A DNA stretch of 64,000 bases. Origin: Geminicoccaceae bacterium. GTDB lineage: Bacteria > Pseudomonadota > Alphaproteobacteria > Geminicoccales > Geminicoccaceae. The position numbers were made by a program, and so were the translations under genes. Every line of letters begins with the position of its first letter. The first letter of the stretch is position 1. Under the pieces are notes generated by a model. That model saw only the letters and a program-made list of their open reading frames with translations. It made no database searches and was not told where the DNA came from. The DNA lies in NCBI GenBank assembly GCA_025062095.1, contig JANXAZ010000005.1:50677-114676 (forward strand). Reading direction: 5' to 3'. Below are positions 1 to 10,507 of this stretch, piece after piece.

Positions 1-106
1 GCGCGGGCTACGAGGACCCGGCCTCACCGATCGAACGCGCCCGCCGGCCGAGTCGGTGGGCGCGGGGTCGGGACGACGGGCGCGTCCACGGTTTCCGGCC
101 GGGCGA

Positions 107-1393
107 TCAGCGCAGATCGAGCCCGCGGACGCGCACGACCAGGGTGCGGCGACCGTCGATGCCGAAATCGTCGTCGTTGATCATCATCAACGCGCCATCG
201 GCGAAGAGCGCGAGCCCTTCGATCTTCACGGGTACCTCGGGATGCGCGCTCGAATCGAAGACGAGCCGCTTGCGCACCGGCACGATGCCCGCTTCCGCCA
301 GGCTCACCTGCTCGAGCGCGGGCGAGGTCGCGGGGTCGTCCCATGCCGAGCCCAAGATGTTCGTCGCGCCGCGGACATCGATCGCCACGATCTTGCTCGT
401 CCGCTCCGTGCGGTCGACGAGAAGGAAGCGATCTCCGTCGAGGGCCAGGAGCTCGCTCACGCGAGCCGTGCTCTGGGGCCGCTGTTCTTCGCCGGCGAAC
501 TCCGACATCGCCGTGAGCTCGTAAACGTATTCGCCCACGAGCCGGTCCTCGACGAGATCGTACTGGAACAAGCGGATGTTGCGCGCGCTCTGATAGGTCT
601 TGGTGTCGGGATGAGCGAGGGGATTCTGGAGCATGAACCAGAGAAAGCGCTCGTCGGGACTCACGGCGATCGATTCGATACCGCGGTTGATTTGCCGCTT
701 GACCAAGATCGCCGGTAGTTTGCCCTCGACCGGGTAACCCGCGTCCGCGAAATCGCTCTCGCTGCCCGCCGGGACGAGGCGACGGATCACGCGGCCGTCG
801 CGGCCGACCCGGAGGATCGATGGCGCGTTCTCCTCGCCGATCCAGAACGTGCCGTCGGCGAGCTCGACGATGCCTTCCGCATCGATCGCCGAGGCGCGCG
901 GATCCAGGCGGCGCCCTCGGGCGTCGAAGGGGACTTCGGTCGTGGCCTTGGTGAGCGGGTTGGGGAGGCCCGAGACCGGACGGCCCCGCTGATCGGTGAT
1001 CGGGATCGCCTCGAGCAGGCGGAACCCGCTCCCCTCGACCGCGATGCGATAGATCGTCGGGCTGTAGTCCGGGACGGGATAGATCCGGCCTCCCTTGGCG
1101 CCGGGGCAGAGCTTGTCACCGTCCACGCCGGCGAGCTCTTTGGCGTCGGCACAGGCGAAGTTGGGGCCGCGATCGGAAAGGGTGACGAACACGCCCTCGG
1201 GAGCACCCGGCCGACGGAACGCGGCGGATCCGATCCCGATGGCGAGCTCCAGGGTCTTGCCGCCTTCGAAAGCGACGGTGGCCAATCGCAGCTCGGGATC
1301 CTCGCCGGAGAAGATTTCGATCACCGGGGCCGCACGAGCCGCGGAAGCGAAGCAGAGCCCCAGGGCCAAGCGAGCGAGAAACGATGCGCGCAT
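107..1393 (-). CDS. secreted esterase-like activity of phytase family protein
   Basis: The 428-residue product has a clear Sec signal peptide (residues 1-21, cleavage after AARA), so it is exported. The mature part resembles the phytase-like / 'esterase-like activity of phytase' family, a beta-propeller-like fold. It has a DRGPN motif near residues 74-78 and a DAEGI segment near 170, both typical of that family. The substrate cannot be read from sequence; family members are linked to phosphoester hydrolysis but few have been tested. It starts with ATG and lies 64 bases after hemA on the same strand, so it may be the last gene of the gmd-fcl-hemA run. The family call is fairly safe; the function is not. 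Confidence 0.75.
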   Translation of the reverse strand: MRASFLARLALGLCFASAARAAPVIEIFSGEDPELRLATVAFEGGKTLELAIGIGSAAFRRPGAPEGVFVTLSDRGPNFACADAKELAGVDGDKLCPGAKGGRIYPVPDYSPTIYRIAVEGSGFRLLEAIPITDQRGRPVSGLPNPLTKATTEVPFDARGRRLDPRASAIDAEGIVELADGTFWIGEENAPSILRVGRDGRVIRRLVPAGSESDFADAGYPVEGKLPAILVKRQINRGIESIAVSPDERFLWFMLQNPLAHPDTKTYQSARNIRLFQYDLVEDRLVGEYVYELTAMSEFAGEEQRPQSTARVSELLALDGDRFLLVDRTERTSKIVAIDVRGATNILGSAWDDPATSPALEQVSLAEAGIVPVRKRLVFDSSAHPEVPVKIEGLALFADGALMMINDDDFGIDGRRTLVVRVRGLDLR

Positions 1394-1457
1394 TCCCGTC
1401 CCTCTCCCGATCGATCGGGAGGAGGGATGGCCGCGCGCGATGACGACGCCGTGACGG

Positions 1458-2678
1458 TCAGGCGGCGCGTGCGAGGCTCGCCGCCGGCAGCACGCGCACC
1501 AGGGCCTCGACGAGGGCGTCCACGAGCTCGTCGCCGTGCAGCGGCGTGGGGGTGATCCGCAGGCGCTCGGTACCCCGCGGCACGGTCGGGTAGTTGATGG
1601 GTTGGATGTAGATCCCGAACTCGTCGAGCAGCCGATCGGAAGCCGCTTTGCAGGCCACGGGATCGCCCACGATCACGGGGACGATGTGCGAGGGCGAGGG
1701 CATCACCGCGATTTGCGCCGCGCGCAGCCGCGCCTTGAGCGTCGCGGCGCGCTCTTGGTGGCGCGCGCGCAAGCGCGCTCCCTCCTCGCTTACGAGCACG
1801 CGCAGCGCGGCGAGCGCGGCACCGGCCACGGCGGGGGCGAGGGAGGTGGTGAAGATGAAGCCCGAGGCGTAGCTGCGGATCGCATCCACGAGGGCGGCGG
1901 AGCCCGCGATGTAGCCGCCCATGCAGCCGAACGCTTTGGCGAGGGTGCCCTGGATCACGGTGACCCGGTCCATGACCCCGTCGCGCTCGGCCACCCCCGC
2001 CCCGCGCGGCCCGTAAAGGCCCACGGCGTGGACCTCGTCGAGATAGGTCATGGCTCCGTAGCGCTCGGCGAGATCGCAGATCGCAGCCACTGGACCGAAA
2101 TCGCCGTCCATCGAATAGACGCCTTCGAAAGCGATGATCTTGGGGCGATCCAGCGGTTGCGCGCGCAAGAGCGATTCCAGGTGCTCGAGATCGTTGTGAC
2201 GGAAGATCGCCTTCTCGCAGCCCGCGGCACGGATACCGGCGATCATCGAGGCGTGGTTCTTCTCGTCCGACAGAATGAGACAGCCCGGAAGCAACTTGCC
2301 CAGGGTCGACAGCGTCGCCTCGTTGGCGACATAGCCCGAGGTGAACAAAAGTGCGGCCGGCTTGCGGTGGAGTTCGGCCAGCGCCCGCTCGAGTTCGACG
2401 TGGAGATGGGTCGTCCCGGAAATGTTGCGCGTGCCCCCGGCACCGGAGCCGTAGCGCCGGATCGCGTCCATCGCGCCTTCGAGCACGGCCGGATGCTGCC
2501 CCATTCCGAGATAGTCGTTGGAGCACCAGACCGTGATCTCGCGCACCTCGCCCCCGCGATACAAACGCGCGGTCGGGAATCGTCCGGCGATGCGTTCGAG
2601 CTCGGCGAAGACACGATAACGTCCTTCCGCGCGTACGCGTGCGACGGCTTCCGCGAACCGGGCTTCGTAGTCGATCAT
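1458..2678 (-). CDS. hemA: 5-aminolevulinate synthase
   Basis: This enzyme condenses glycine and succinyl-CoA to 5-aminolevulinate, the first step of tetrapyrrole synthesis by the C4 (Shemin) route used by alphaproteobacteria. The 406-residue product is an alpha-oxoamine synthase. It has the N-terminal MIDYEARF segment, a glycine-rich [13 protein letters not shown] stretch near residue 78, a DEVHAVG motif with the PLP-contacting Asp near 214, and the Schiff-base lysine in GTLAKAFG (K248). The reading frame is open 21 codons further upstream, but the ATG at 2678 matches family N-termini, so it was chosen. It follows fcl by 66 bases. No Fnr-like or haem-responsive site was recognised. Confidence 0.95.
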   Translation of the reverse strand: MIDYEARFAEAVARVRAEGRYRVFAELERIAGRFPTARLYRGGEVREITVWCSNDYLGMGQHPAVLEGAMDAIRRYGSGAGGTRNISGTTHLHVELERALAELHRKPAALLFTSGYVANEATLSTLGKLLPGCLILSDEKNHASMIAGIRAAGCEKAIFRHNDLEHLESLLRAQPLDRPKIIAFEGVYSMDGDFGPVAAICDLAERYGAMTYLDEVHAVGLYGPRGAGVAERDGVMDRVTVIQGTLAKAFGCMGGYIAGSAALVDAIRSYASGFIFTTSLAPAVAGAALAALRVLVSEEGARLRARHQERAATLKARLRAAQIAVMPSPSHIVPVIVGDPVACKAASDRLLDEFGIYIQPINYPTVPRGTERLRITPTPLHGDELVDALVEALVRVLPAASLARAA

Positions 2679-2744
2679 CGCCGTGCCCCCGAAACGATCG
2701 CCTCCTCGGCGCAGTTTCCGAAGGAACGGACCGGGGATCAAGCC

Positions 2745-3725
2745 TCAGGGATCGCGCAGCGGCAGCCGGTCGCGGGTCTCCTCCAGAAAAGCGGCGTACG
2801 CTCGCGCGAGGCCCTCGCGCAGCGGGGTGCGCGGACGCCAGCCCAGGGCTTCGAGCCGGCGGAGATCCAGCCGCTTGCGCGGCGTGCCGTCGGGCTTGCT
2901 CGGATCGAAGCGCAACGTTCCCCGAAAGCCGACGATCTCGCAGATCAGCCGCGCGAGTTCGGCGATCGAGACCTCTTCGCCCGAGCCCAGATTGATGGCG
3001 AGCTCGTCGCTGTAATGGCGCAAGAGGAAGACGCAAGCATCCGCGAGATCGTCGACGAAGAGGAACTCGCGCAACGGCGTGCCGCTGCCCCACACTTCGA
3101 GACTCGAGGCGCCGCGCATCTTCGCCTCGTGAGCCTTGCGGATGAGGGCCGCGACGACGTGGCTCGTGGCCAGATCCCAGTTGTCCCCGGGGCCGTAGAG
3201 GTTGGTCGGCATCGCGCTGATGAAGTCGCAACCGTACTGGCGGCGGTAGGCGGCGCAGAGCTTCAATCCGGCGATCTTGGCGATCGCGTACCACTCGTTG
3301 GTGGGCTCGAGCGGCCCCGTCAGAAGCGCTTCTTCCGGGATCGGTTGGGGCGCGAACTTCGGGTAGATGCACGACGATCCGAGAAACAGGAGCTTTTCGA
3401 CGCCGAAACGATGAGCGGCGCGAATGGTGTTCACCTCGATCAAGAGGTTCTGCTCGAGGAAATCGACCGGGAAGCTCGCGTTCGCGAGGATGCCCCCGAC
3501 TTTGGCTGCGGCCAGGATCACCACCTGCGGGCGATTGCGCTCGAACCAGGCTTCGACCTCGGCTTGGCGGGTGAGATCGAGGACGTCGCGGCCGGCGGTC
3601 AGGATCTCGACCGGTTCGCCGGCGAGCCGGCGCAGGAGCGCCTTGCCGACCATCCCGCGGTGGCCGGCCACGAAGATCCGCTTGCCTTCGAGCGGAAAAG
3701 GGAGGCGCGGGGTCATCGGCGTCAT
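2745..3725 (-). CDS. fcl: GDP-L-fucose synthase
   Basis: This is the epimerase/reductase that turns GDP-4-keto-6-deoxy-D-mannose into GDP-L-fucose with NADPH, in the cytoplasm. The 326-residue extended short-chain dehydrogenase has the nucleotide-binding glycine motif GHRGMVG near residues 21-27, a SSCIYPK segment and the catalytic YAIAK. The ATG at 3725 overlaps the gmd stop (ATGA); a second in-frame ATG lies three codons in. The coupling to gmd, which makes its substrate, supports the assignment. The fucose would go to a surface polysaccharide, but no glycosyltransferase is in the window. Confidence 0.95.
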   Translation of the reverse strand: MTPMTPRLPFPLEGKRIFVAGHRGMVGKALLRRLAGEPVEILTAGRDVLDLTRQAEVEAWFERNRPQVVILAAAKVGGILANASFPVDFLEQNLLIEVNTIRAAHRFGVEKLLFLGSSCIYPKFAPQPIPEEALLTGPLEPTNEWYAIAKIAGLKLCAAYRRQYGCDFISAMPTNLYGPGDNWDLATSHVVAALIRKAHEAKMRGASSLEVWGSGTPLREFLFVDDLADACVFLLRHYSDELAINLGSGEEVSIAELARLICEIVGFRGTLRFDPSKPDGTPRKRLDLRRLEALGWRPRTPLREGLARAYAAFLEETRDRLPLRDP

Positions 3726-4852
3726 TCCGCGGCGCGGTCGAACCGCCGGCCTCGGGCTTCCGCTTCGCGCCGAATCGTGGCGAGATCGGCGCGCACCATC
3801 TCGGCCACGAGCTCGGCGAAGTTCGTGCGGTGGCGCCAGCCCAGGCGCGTGCGCGCCTTGGTGGGGTCGCCTCTCAGGTGATGGACCTCGAGGGGCCGGA
3901 AATAGCGCGGGTCGACCTCGACGAGCACGCGACCCGTTTTGCGATCGATCCCCTTTTCCTCCACCCCGCGTCCTTTCCAGACGAGCTCGACGCCGATCTC
4001 CGCGAAGGCCCGTTCGACGAACTCGCGCACGCTGTGCGACTCCCCGGTCGCCAGCACCCAGTCGTCCGGCTCTTCGTGCTGAAGAATGCGCCACATGCCT
4101 TCGACGTAGTCGCGCGCGTGTCCCCAGTCGCGCTTGGCGTCGAGGTTGCCGATCCAGAGCCGGTCCTGAAGACCCAGGGCGATCGCCGCGACGGCCCGCG
4201 TGACCTTGCGGGTGACGAAGGTCTCGCCGCGCAGCGGGCTCTCGTGGTTGAAGAGGATTCCGTTGGCGGCGAAAATACCGTAGCCTTCACGATAGTTCCG
4301 GGTGATCCAAAAGGCGTAGAGCTTGGCGGTCGCATAGGGGCTCTGCGGTCGGAAAGGGGTTTCCTCGTTCTGCGGGGGCGGCGAGGCGCCGAAGAGCTCG
4401 CTCGTGGAAGCCTGGTAAAAGCGCGTCTTCTTGTCGAGGCCGAGGATCCGGATGGCCTCGAGGAGGCGGAGAGTACCGAGACCGTCGGCGTTCGCCGTAT
4501 ACTCGGCGGTTTCGAAGCTCACTTTGACATGACTCTGAGCGGCGAGATTGTAGATCTCGTCGGGTTGGACTTCTTGCACGATACGGATCAAGTTGGTGGC
4601 ATCGGTGAGGTCGCCGTAGTGCAACTTGAGCCGAGCGCCGGGGACGTGCGGATCGACGTAGAGATGGTCGATCCGCGCCGTGTTGAAGGAGCTCGACCGC
4701 CTCTTGATGCCGTGCACCTCGTAGCCTCTGGCGAGCAGGAACTCGGCGAGATAGGCCCCGTCCTGCCCGGTGATCCCGGTGATCAGCGCCCTGCGCACGC
4801 CACCCTCCGCCTTCGTTCGTCGCTCCGCAGTGTCGGTCGGCTCGGTAAACAT
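3722..4852 (-). CDS. gmd: GDP-mannose 4,6-dehydratase
   Basis: This enzyme dehydrates GDP-D-mannose to GDP-4-keto-6-deoxy-D-mannose using bound NADP. The 376-residue product shows [10 protein letters not shown] near residue 25, the RRSSSFNT loop, the STSELFG segment and the catalytic YATAK, all characteristic of Gmd. The first 18 or so residues before VRRALITG are not conserved, so a start further in is possible. It forms an ATGA-coupled pair with fcl and is divergent from the acyl-CoA synthetase gene, with only 48 bases between the two starts. Confidence 0.95.
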   Translation of the reverse strand: MFTEPTDTAERRTKAEGGVRRALITGITGQDGAYLAEFLLARGYEVHGIKRRSSSFNTARIDHLYVDPHVPGARLKLHYGDLTDATNLIRIVQEVQPDEIYNLAAQSHVKVSFETAEYTANADGLGTLRLLEAIRILGLDKKTRFYQASTSELFGASPPPQNEETPFRPQSPYATAKLYAFWITRNYREGYGIFAANGILFNHESPLRGETFVTRKVTRAVAAIALGLQDRLWIGNLDAKRDWGHARDYVEGMWRILQHEEPDDWVLATGESHSVREFVERAFAEIGVELVWKGRGVEEKGIDRKTGRVLVEVDPRYFRPLEVHHLRGDPTKARTRLGWRHRTNFAELVAEMVRADLATIRREAEARGRRFDRAAE

Positions 4853-4900
4853 TCTTTCGCCGCCGTGCTAGGGACTCGTTCGTCGCCGAGGGGCTCCCCG

Positions 4901-6544
4901 ATGTTGCCTGTCGCCCGCTCTTACGAGGAACTGCGGTCTCGATTTCGGTGGCGGATCCCGCAGCGCTTCAACATCGCCCGCGGCTGTGTCGACCGACACG
5001 CCGAGCGCCGCCCCGAGAGCCTCGCCTTGATCGAAGAGCGCGAGAAGGAACCGGCGCGGACGTGGACGATGGCCGAGCTCTCGGCGCTGTCGCGGCGGTT
5101 CGCCAACGCCCTGGCGGAACGAGGCGTCGGGCGCGGCGACCGGGTCGCGATCCTGTTGAGCCAGCGGGTCGAGACCTTGCTCGCGCATCTCGCGGTCTAC
5201 CGGCTCGGCGCGATCGCGGTTCCTCTCTTCACCCTTTTCGGCCCCGACGCTCTGGCGTTTCGGCTGGCCGACAGCGGCGCTCGCGCCCTCGTCACGGATG
5301 CCGCCGGCCTCGAGAAAGTGATACCGCTCGAAGATCGGCTGCCGATGCTGCGGACGGTCTGGTCGGTCGAGCCGGCTTCCCCGCCCGCACGCCTTTTCTG
5401 GGCCGACGTGGAGGCTGCGAGCGAGCGCGATCCGACGACGGACACGAGTGCCGACGATCCGGCGCTGCTCATCTACACCTCGGGCACCACCGGTCAGCCC
5501 AAAGGAGCTCTGCACGCGCATCGCGTGCTCTTGGGGCACTTGCCGGGCGTGCAACTGCCGCAAGAGCTCTTTCCGCAGCCCGGCGATCGTTTCTGGACTC
5601 CCGCCGACTGGGCGTGGATCGGGGGGCTGTTGGACGTCCTCTTGCCGTCGCTGTGGTTCGCGGTGCCCGTCCTCGCCCACCGCGCCCGCCGCTTCGATCC
5701 CGAGGAGGCCGTGCACCTCATGGCTCGCCACGGGATCCGCAACTTGTTCCTTCCGCCGACCGCCCTGCGCCTGCTGCGGCGGGCCGAGGTTCGCCCGAAA
5801 GACGAAGGCGTGCGCCTGCGTTCGATCGGCTCCGGGGGCGAGCGCTTGGGGGACGAGACCGTGGCCTGGGCGGAAGAAGCCTTCGGCTGTGCGGTCAACG
5901 AATTCTACGGCCAGACCGAGGCCAACCTCGTGGTCGCGTCCTGTCGTGCCTTGTTCCCGCGTCGGCCGGGTTCGATGGGACGGCCCGTGCCCGGGCACAC
6001 GGTGGCGATCGTCGACCCCGAGGGCCGACCGCTCCCACCCGGAGAAACCGGTGTGATCGCCGTGCAGCGGCCGGATCCGGTGATGTTCCTCGGCTATTGG
6101 AACCAGCCCGAGGCGACCGCGGCGAAATTCCGCGGGGAGTGGATGCTCACCGGTGATCTCGGGCGAATGGAGGAAGATGGGCATTTCACTTATATGGGCC
6201 GCGAGGACGATCTGATCAGCTCCGCCGGCTATCGCATCGGTCCGGCGGAGATCGAGGATTGTCTCATGCGCCATCCCGCCGTGGCGTTGTGCGCGGTGAT
6301 CGGCGTTCCCGATCCGGTACGAGGCGAGAAGGTCAAGGCCTACATCGTGCCCCAGCCGGGTGTCGAGCCCGGGCCGGAGCTCGCGGCCGACATCCAGAAT
6401 TTCGTCAAACACCGTCTCGCGGCGCACGAATATCCGCGCGAGATCGCCTTCGTGGACGCGCTTCCGCTCACCGCCACGGGCAAGGTGCGGCGCAGCGAAC
6501 TGCGCGCGCGCGAGCGCGCCGGTCGCGGTCGCGATGGCGCTTGA
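4901..6544 (+). CDS. AMP-dependent acyl-CoA synthetase (ANL superfamily)
   Basis: The 547-residue product is an adenylate-forming acyl-CoA ligase. It has the phosphate-binding loop YTSGTTGQPKG near residues 190-200, the YGQTE motif, TGDLGRM, and the C-terminal catalytic-lysine region TATGKVRR. Its overall similarity is to medium-chain acyl-CoA or acetyl-CoA synthetases of the AcsM type; the exact acid is not readable. An ATG at 4901 was chosen: the frame is open far upstream, but only as an antisense shadow of gmd. Its last codons overlap the start of trkH by 11 bases, a coupling between genes with no obvious shared pathway. Confidence 0.85.
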   Translation: MLPVARSYEELRSRFRWRIPQRFNIARGCVDRHAERRPESLALIEEREKEPARTWTMAELSALSRRFANALAERGVGRGDRVAILLSQRVETLLAHLAVYRLGAIAVPLFTLFGPDALAFRLADSGARALVTDAAGLEKVIPLEDRLPMLRTVWSVEPASPPARLFWADVEAASERDPTTDTSADDPALLIYTSGTTGQPKGALHAHRVLLGHLPGVQLPQELFPQPGDRFWTPADWAWIGGLLDVLLPSLWFAVPVLAHRARRFDPEEAVHLMARHGIRNLFLPPTALRLLRRAEVRPKDEGVRLRSIGSGGERLGDETVAWAEEAFGCAVNEFYGQTEANLVVASCRALFPRRPGSMGRPVPGHTVAIVDPEGRPLPPGETGVIAVQRPDPVMFLGYWNQPEATAAKFRGEWMLTGDLGRMEEDGHFTYMGREDDLISSAGYRIGPAEIEDCLMRHPAVALCAVIGVPDPVRGEKVKAYIVPQPGVEPGPELAADIQNFVKHRLAAHEYPREIAFVDALPLTATGKVRRSELRARERAGRGRDGA

Positions 6545-8045
6545 GATCACCGCCCGCCGCCGGACGCCGATCACCGGCGCGTCCGCGCGCAGCGGGCTCG
6601 CCTTCGGGCCGATTTTGTCGGTCACCGGCATTCTCTTGCTCTTGCTCGCGGCGGCCATGCTCGTGCCGATGTTGGCCGATCTCGCCGTGGGTCACCCGGA
6701 TTGGCAGGTGTTCGCGGCCTCGGCCGCGTTCACCGCGTTCTTCGCCACCGCGCTCGTGCTCGCTAATCGCGGGGCGAATTTCGAAGCGCTCACCACCCGC
6801 CAGATCTTCCTGCTCACCACGCTCGTCTGGACGACCGTATCGGTGTTCTCGGCGGTGCCGCTCGCCCTTTCCGGGCTCGGTCTGTCGCTCGCCGATGCCG
6901 TTTTCGAGGCGGTCTCGGGGATCACGACGACGGGATCGACGGTGATGACCGGGCTCGATCGGGCCCCGCCCGGGGTGCTCTTGTGGCGGGCGATCCTGCA
7001 ATGGCTCGGCGGTATCGGGATCATCGTCACGGGCGTTGCGATCCTGCCGGTGTTGAGCGTCGGCGGCATGCAGCTCTTCCGCAGCGAGAGCTCCGATCGC
7101 TCGGAGAAGGTGCTGCCGCGCAGCGCTCAGATCGCCAGTGCGATCGGCGGTCTTTACGTCGCGCTCACCTTCGCGTGTCTGTTGACCTATTGGTATCTCG
7201 GCATGGACATGTTCGATGCCGCGGTGCACGCCATGACGACGGTGGCCACCGGGGGTTATTCGAGCCACGACGCCTCGATCGGCTATTTCGCTAACCCGGC
7301 GATAGAATGGGCGGCGATCGTCTTCATGGCCGCGGGCGGTGTTCCCTTCGTCCTCTATCTACAGGCGCTGCGCGGCCGCCCCCAGGCGCTTTTGGCCGAC
7401 GTCCAGGTGCGGTGGTATCTGTTCGTTCTCCTCGGGTCTTCGCTCCTGCTCGCGGCTTGGCTCGTGCGCGAGCTCGGCAAGCCCTATCTCGACGCGCTGC
7501 GTTCGGCCGCCTTCACCGCCACCTCGATCATGACCGGCACGGGCTACGCTTCGACCGATTACGGCCAGTGGGGGACGTTTCCGATCATCCTCTTGTTCTT
7601 TTTGAAGTGCGTCGGCGGCTGTACCGGGTCGACGACCGGAGGCATCAAAATCTTTCGATTCGTCGTCCTCTATCAGGTAGCGCGGAGCCAGATGAACCGA
7701 CTGGTGCAGCCGAACGGGGTGTTCAGGATGACCTACAACGGACGGGCGATCGCCGAGGAAACGGCGATATCGGTGATGGCGTTCTTCTTCCTGTTCGCCC
7801 TGACCTTCACGGCGGTCGCCGGCGCCCTCGCCGCTTTGGGTCTCGATTATCTGACGGCGATGTCCGCTTCCGTCACCGCTCTCGCCAACGTCGGGCCGGG
7901 GCTCGGACCGATCATCGGTCCCGCCGGCCACTTCGGCGACCTGCCCGAAGCCGCGAAATGGGTGCTCTCGGCGGCGATGCTCCTCGGGCGGCTCGAACTG
8001 TTCACCGTCCTCGTCCTCTTCACTCCGCTGTTCTGGCGCGGTTGA
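6534..8045 (+). CDS. trkH: TrkH family potassium uptake membrane protein
   Basis: The 503-residue protein is a polytopic inner-membrane subunit of the Trk/Ktr K+ uptake superfamily. The four pore-loop repeats are visible, for example SGITTTGSTVMTG, TTVATGGYSSHD, TGTGYASTDYG and SALANVGPGLG-like segments, each with the filter glycine. It also has the CVGGCTGSTTGG segment typical of TrkH. The ATG at 6534 lies inside the end of the acyl-CoA synthetase gene, so translation is probably coupled. No trkA regulatory gene is in the window. It is followed at once by a small cupin gene. Confidence 0.92.
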   Translation: MALEITARRRTPITGASARSGLAFGPILSVTGILLLLLAAAMLVPMLADLAVGHPDWQVFAASAAFTAFFATALVLANRGANFEALTTRQIFLLTTLVWTTVSVFSAVPLALSGLGLSLADAVFEAVSGITTTGSTVMTGLDRAPPGVLLWRAILQWLGGIGIIVTGVAILPVLSVGGMQLFRSESSDRSEKVLPRSAQIASAIGGLYVALTFACLLTYWYLGMDMFDAAVHAMTTVATGGYSSHDASIGYFANPAIEWAAIVFMAAGGVPFVLYLQALRGRPQALLADVQVRWYLFVLLGSSLLLAAWLVRELGKPYLDALRSAAFTATSIMTGTGYASTDYGQWGTFPIILLFFLKCVGGCTGSTTGGIKIFRFVVLYQVARSQMNRLVQPNGVFRMTYNGRAIAEETAISVMAFFFLFALTFTAVAGALAALGLDYLTAMSASVTALANVGPGLGPIIGPAGHFGDLPEAAKWVLSAAMLLGRLELFTVLVLFTPLFWRG

Positions 8046-8050
8046 CGGTC

Positions 8051-8395
8051 GTGCCGCCCTCTTTTCCCACGAGCGGGAACCTCTTGCGCGATCCGGGAGC
8101 GGATCCCGCTGGGGAACGTTTCGAAACCTTGCTCGATACGCCGACGGTGCGGATCGAGCGGATCGTTTCGCTGGGACAGAGCAGCCCCGCCGGCTTCTGG
8201 TACGACCAGCCGGAAGGGGAGTGGGTCGTCCTCCTCGCGGGCGAGGCCGCATTGGAAATCGAAGGAGAACCCCAGCCGCGGCGCCTGCGGCCGGGCGACT
8301 GGGTCTGGTTGCCGCCGCACTGCCGTCACCGCGTCGTCTGGACCGCCCCCGACCGCCCGTCGATCTGGCTCGCGGTGCACCTCGCGATCCCTTGA
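8051..8395 (+). CDS. small cupin-domain protein
   Basis: The 114-residue product is essentially one cupin barrel. The two conserved cupin regions appear as EWVVLLAGEAALEIEG and RPGDWVWLPPHCRHRVVW, the second carrying the metal-ligand-like His residues. The substrate is unknown. The GTG at 8051 gives a protein of the right size; a TTG at 8042 overlapping the trkH stop is the alternative. It sits five bases after trkH and ends 43 bases before the convergent galE. It could be a sugar- or metal-binding enzyme or a sensor; nothing in the context decides. Confidence 0.75.
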   Translation: MPPSFPTSGNLLRDPGADPAGERFETLLDTPTVRIERIVSLGQSSPAGFWYDQPEGEWVVLLAGEAALEIEGEPQPRRLRPGDWVWLPPHCRHRVVWTAPDRPSIWLAVHLAIP

Positions 8396-8438
8396 TCCGC
8401 ATCCGCGCGAGCCTGGCTTCGGGCTCGGCGGATCGAGC

Positions 8439-9443
8439 TCAGTTCGCGCGCAGCCGGCGCGCGCGATGTTCCGAGTGCCAGGCCCAGGCGGTCTCGAGGA
8501 TTCGCTCGAGGCCCATGAGGTCGGAAGGCATGAGGTGCAGTCGCTCGCGCGCGTACGTCGCATCGGCGACGAGGATCGGCGGGTCGCCCGGACGGCGCGG
8601 GGCTTCGACGTGCGGCACCCTCCGCCCCGTGATCCGCTCGGCGGTCTCGATCACCTGGCGCACCGAATGACCTCGCCCGGTTCCGAGGTTGCAAGCGAAG
8701 GACGGCCCGCCCGCGAGCAGGCGCTCGAGCGCGCGCACATGCGCTACCGCCAAGTCGCAGACGTGGACGTAGTCGCGGATCGCGGTACCGTCGGGGGTCG
8801 GGTAGTCGGTACCGAGGAGCCGGAGGGGCGGCCGCAGCCCGAGCACGGCGTCGAGCAACAACGGAACGAGATGAGTCTCGACGGCGCGGTGCTCGCCGAT
8901 CTCGCCTTCGGGGTCGGCTCCGGCGGCGTTGAAATAGCGCAGCGCGGCGAAGCGCAAGCCGTAAGCGGCCTCCGCGTCGTGCAGCAAGCGTTCGGCCGCG
9001 AGCTTGGAAGCTCCGTAGGGATTGATGGGCTCCTTGGGCGCTTGTTCGTCGATCGGGATGCGCGGCGGGATCCCGTAGATCGCGCAGGTGGAGGAGAAGA
9101 CCAGAACCGGGACCTCGTGGATCCGGCAGGCCTCGACGAGATTGAGCGTGCCCAAGAGATTGAGACGCCAATACAGCCCCGGCTCGCGCACGGATTCGCC
9201 CACGAGCGCCGCGGCCGCGAAATGCATCACCGCCGCCGGTCGATGACGCTTGAAGGCGAGATGGAGCGCGGGCGGATCGAGGACGTCGCCGATCTCGAGC
9301 GGGCCCCAGCGCACCGCCCAGCGGTTGCCGGTGGAGAGATTGTCGAAGGTGACGGGCAGGAAGCCGGCGCGGGCGAGTGCCTTGCAGGCGTGACTGCCGA
9401 CGTAGCCGGCGCCGCCCGTGACCAGAACCGTGGCGCGGCTCAT
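8439..9443 (-). CDS. galE: UDP-glucose 4-epimerase
   Basis: This enzyme interconverts UDP-glucose and UDP-galactose with tightly bound NAD. The 334-residue extended SDR protein has TGGAGYVGSH at residues 9-18, the SSTCAIYG segment, the catalytic YGASK, and the late GTGRGHSV region typical of GalE. It starts with ATG ten bases after the UDP-glucuronate decarboxylase gene and is the last gene of a three-gene minus-strand nucleotide-sugar unit (dehydrogenase, decarboxylase, epimerase). Specificity for the N-acetylated sugar cannot be excluded. Confidence 0.92.
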   Translation of the reverse strand: MSRATVLVTGGAGYVGSHACKALARAGFLPVTFDNLSTGNRWAVRWGPLEIGDVLDPPALHLAFKRHRPAAVMHFAAAALVGESVREPGLYWRLNLLGTLNLVEACRIHEVPVLVFSSTCAIYGIPPRIPIDEQAPKEPINPYGASKLAAERLLHDAEAAYGLRFAALRYFNAAGADPEGEIGEHRAVETHLVPLLLDAVLGLRPPLRLLGTDYPTPDGTAIRDYVHVCDLAVAHVRALERLLAGGPSFACNLGTGRGHSVRQVIETAERITGRRVPHVEAPRRPGDPPILVADATYARERLHLMPSDLMGLERILETAWAWHSEHRARRLRAN

Positions 9444-9453
9444 GACCGGGGGC

Positions 9454-10443
9454 TCAGCGCTCGGAGCCGAGCCGGCGCGCGGCCTCGGGATCGGCGCGCA
9501 AGAGCTCGTCGAAGTAGGCGATCGTGCGCACCAGTCCCTCGTCGAGGGAGACCTTCGGCTGCCAACCGAGGAGCTCGCGCGCGCGGGTGATGTCGGGCTG
9601 TCGCTGGGCGGGATCGTCGGGCGGCAACGGCCGGAACTCGATGCGCGACCGCGAGCCGGTCTTGTCGATGACTTTCTCGGCGAGCTCGAGGATCGTGAAT
9701 TCGGCCGGATTGCCGAGGTTGATCGGGCCGGTGATCTGGTCGGGCGTGTCCATGAGGCGGATCAGGCCGTCGACGAGGTCGTCGACGTAGCAGAACGAGC
9801 GGGTCTGGCTGCCGTCGCCGTAGACGGTGAGCGGCCGGTTCAGAAGAGCCTGGACGATGAAGTTCGAAACGACGCGGCCGTCGTTCGGGTGCATGCGCGG
9901 GCCGTAGGTGTTGAAGATACGGGCGACTTTGATCTTGAGCTTGTGTTGACGCCAATAGTCGAAAAAGAGTGTCTCGGCGCAGCGTTTGCCTTCGTCGTAG
10001 CAGGCACGCGGACCGATGGGGTTCACGTTCCCCCAATAGTCTTCGTGCTGCGGATGGATCGTGGGGTTGCCGTATACCTCGCTCGTGCTCGCCTGGAGGA
10101 TCTTCGCCTTCACGCGCTTGGCCAGGCCGAGCATGTTGATGGCACCGTGCACCGAGGTCTTGGTCGTCTGCACGGGGTCGAATTGATAGTGAATAGGAGA
10201 GGCTGGACACGCCAGATTGTAGATCTCGTCGACCTCCACGTAGAGAGGAAACGTGATATCGTGACGCAGGAGTTCGAAGCCCGGGTGATCGAGCAAATGG
10301 GCGATGTTGCGCCGCCGACCCGTGAAGAAATTGTCGACGCACAAAACTTCGTGCCCGCGGGCGAGAAGCTGCTCGCACAGGAAGCTACCGAGGAAACCGG
10401 CACCGCCCGTGACCAGGATGCGCTTGCTCGACAGGCCCAACAT
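9454..10443 (-). CDS. uxs: UDP-glucuronate decarboxylase (UDP-xylose synthase)
   Basis: The 329-residue SDR protein makes UDP-xylose from UDP-glucuronate. Hallmarks are TGGAGFLGS near residue 10, the FFTGRRRN loop, [19 protein letters not shown], the active-site segment CYDEGKR and [10 protein letters not shown], all standard for Uxs. The ATG at 10443 follows an AGGA-type site and lies 64 bases after the dehydrogenase gene. The frame stays open upstream only as a shadow. No UDP-glucose 6-dehydrogenase of the Ugd type is in the window, so the UDP-glucuronate must come from elsewhere unless the neighbouring dehydrogenase has relaxed specificity. Confidence 0.93.
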   Translation of the reverse strand: MLGLSSKRILVTGGAGFLGSFLCEQLLARGHEVLCVDNFFTGRRRNIAHLLDHPGFELLRHDITFPLYVEVDEIYNLACPASPIHYQFDPVQTTKTSVHGAINMLGLAKRVKAKILQASTSEVYGNPTIHPQHEDYWGNVNPIGPRACYDEGKRCAETLFFDYWRQHKLKIKVARIFNTYGPRMHPNDGRVVSNFIVQALLNRPLTVYGDGSQTRSFCYVDDLVDGLIRLMDTPDQITGPINLGNPAEFTILELAEKVIDKTGSRSRIEFRPLPPDDPAQRQPDITRARELLGWQPKVSLDEGLVRTIAYFDELLRADPEAARRLGSER

Positions 10444-10507
10444 GGTCGCTTCCTTCGTCTCGATGCCGAGCGCCGGGAACCGCCCCGACGCGGTGTTCCG
10501 TCTCGGC

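Noticed and set aside
1536..3881. Long plus-strand open frame antisense to hemA and fcl
   Set aside because: Composition is typical of a shadow frame and the genes on the minus strand have strong family motifs.
3830..4900. N-terminal extension of the acyl-CoA synthetase frame
   Set aside because: It runs antisense to gmd and is not like any ANL enzyme; the ATG at 4901 gives a standard length.
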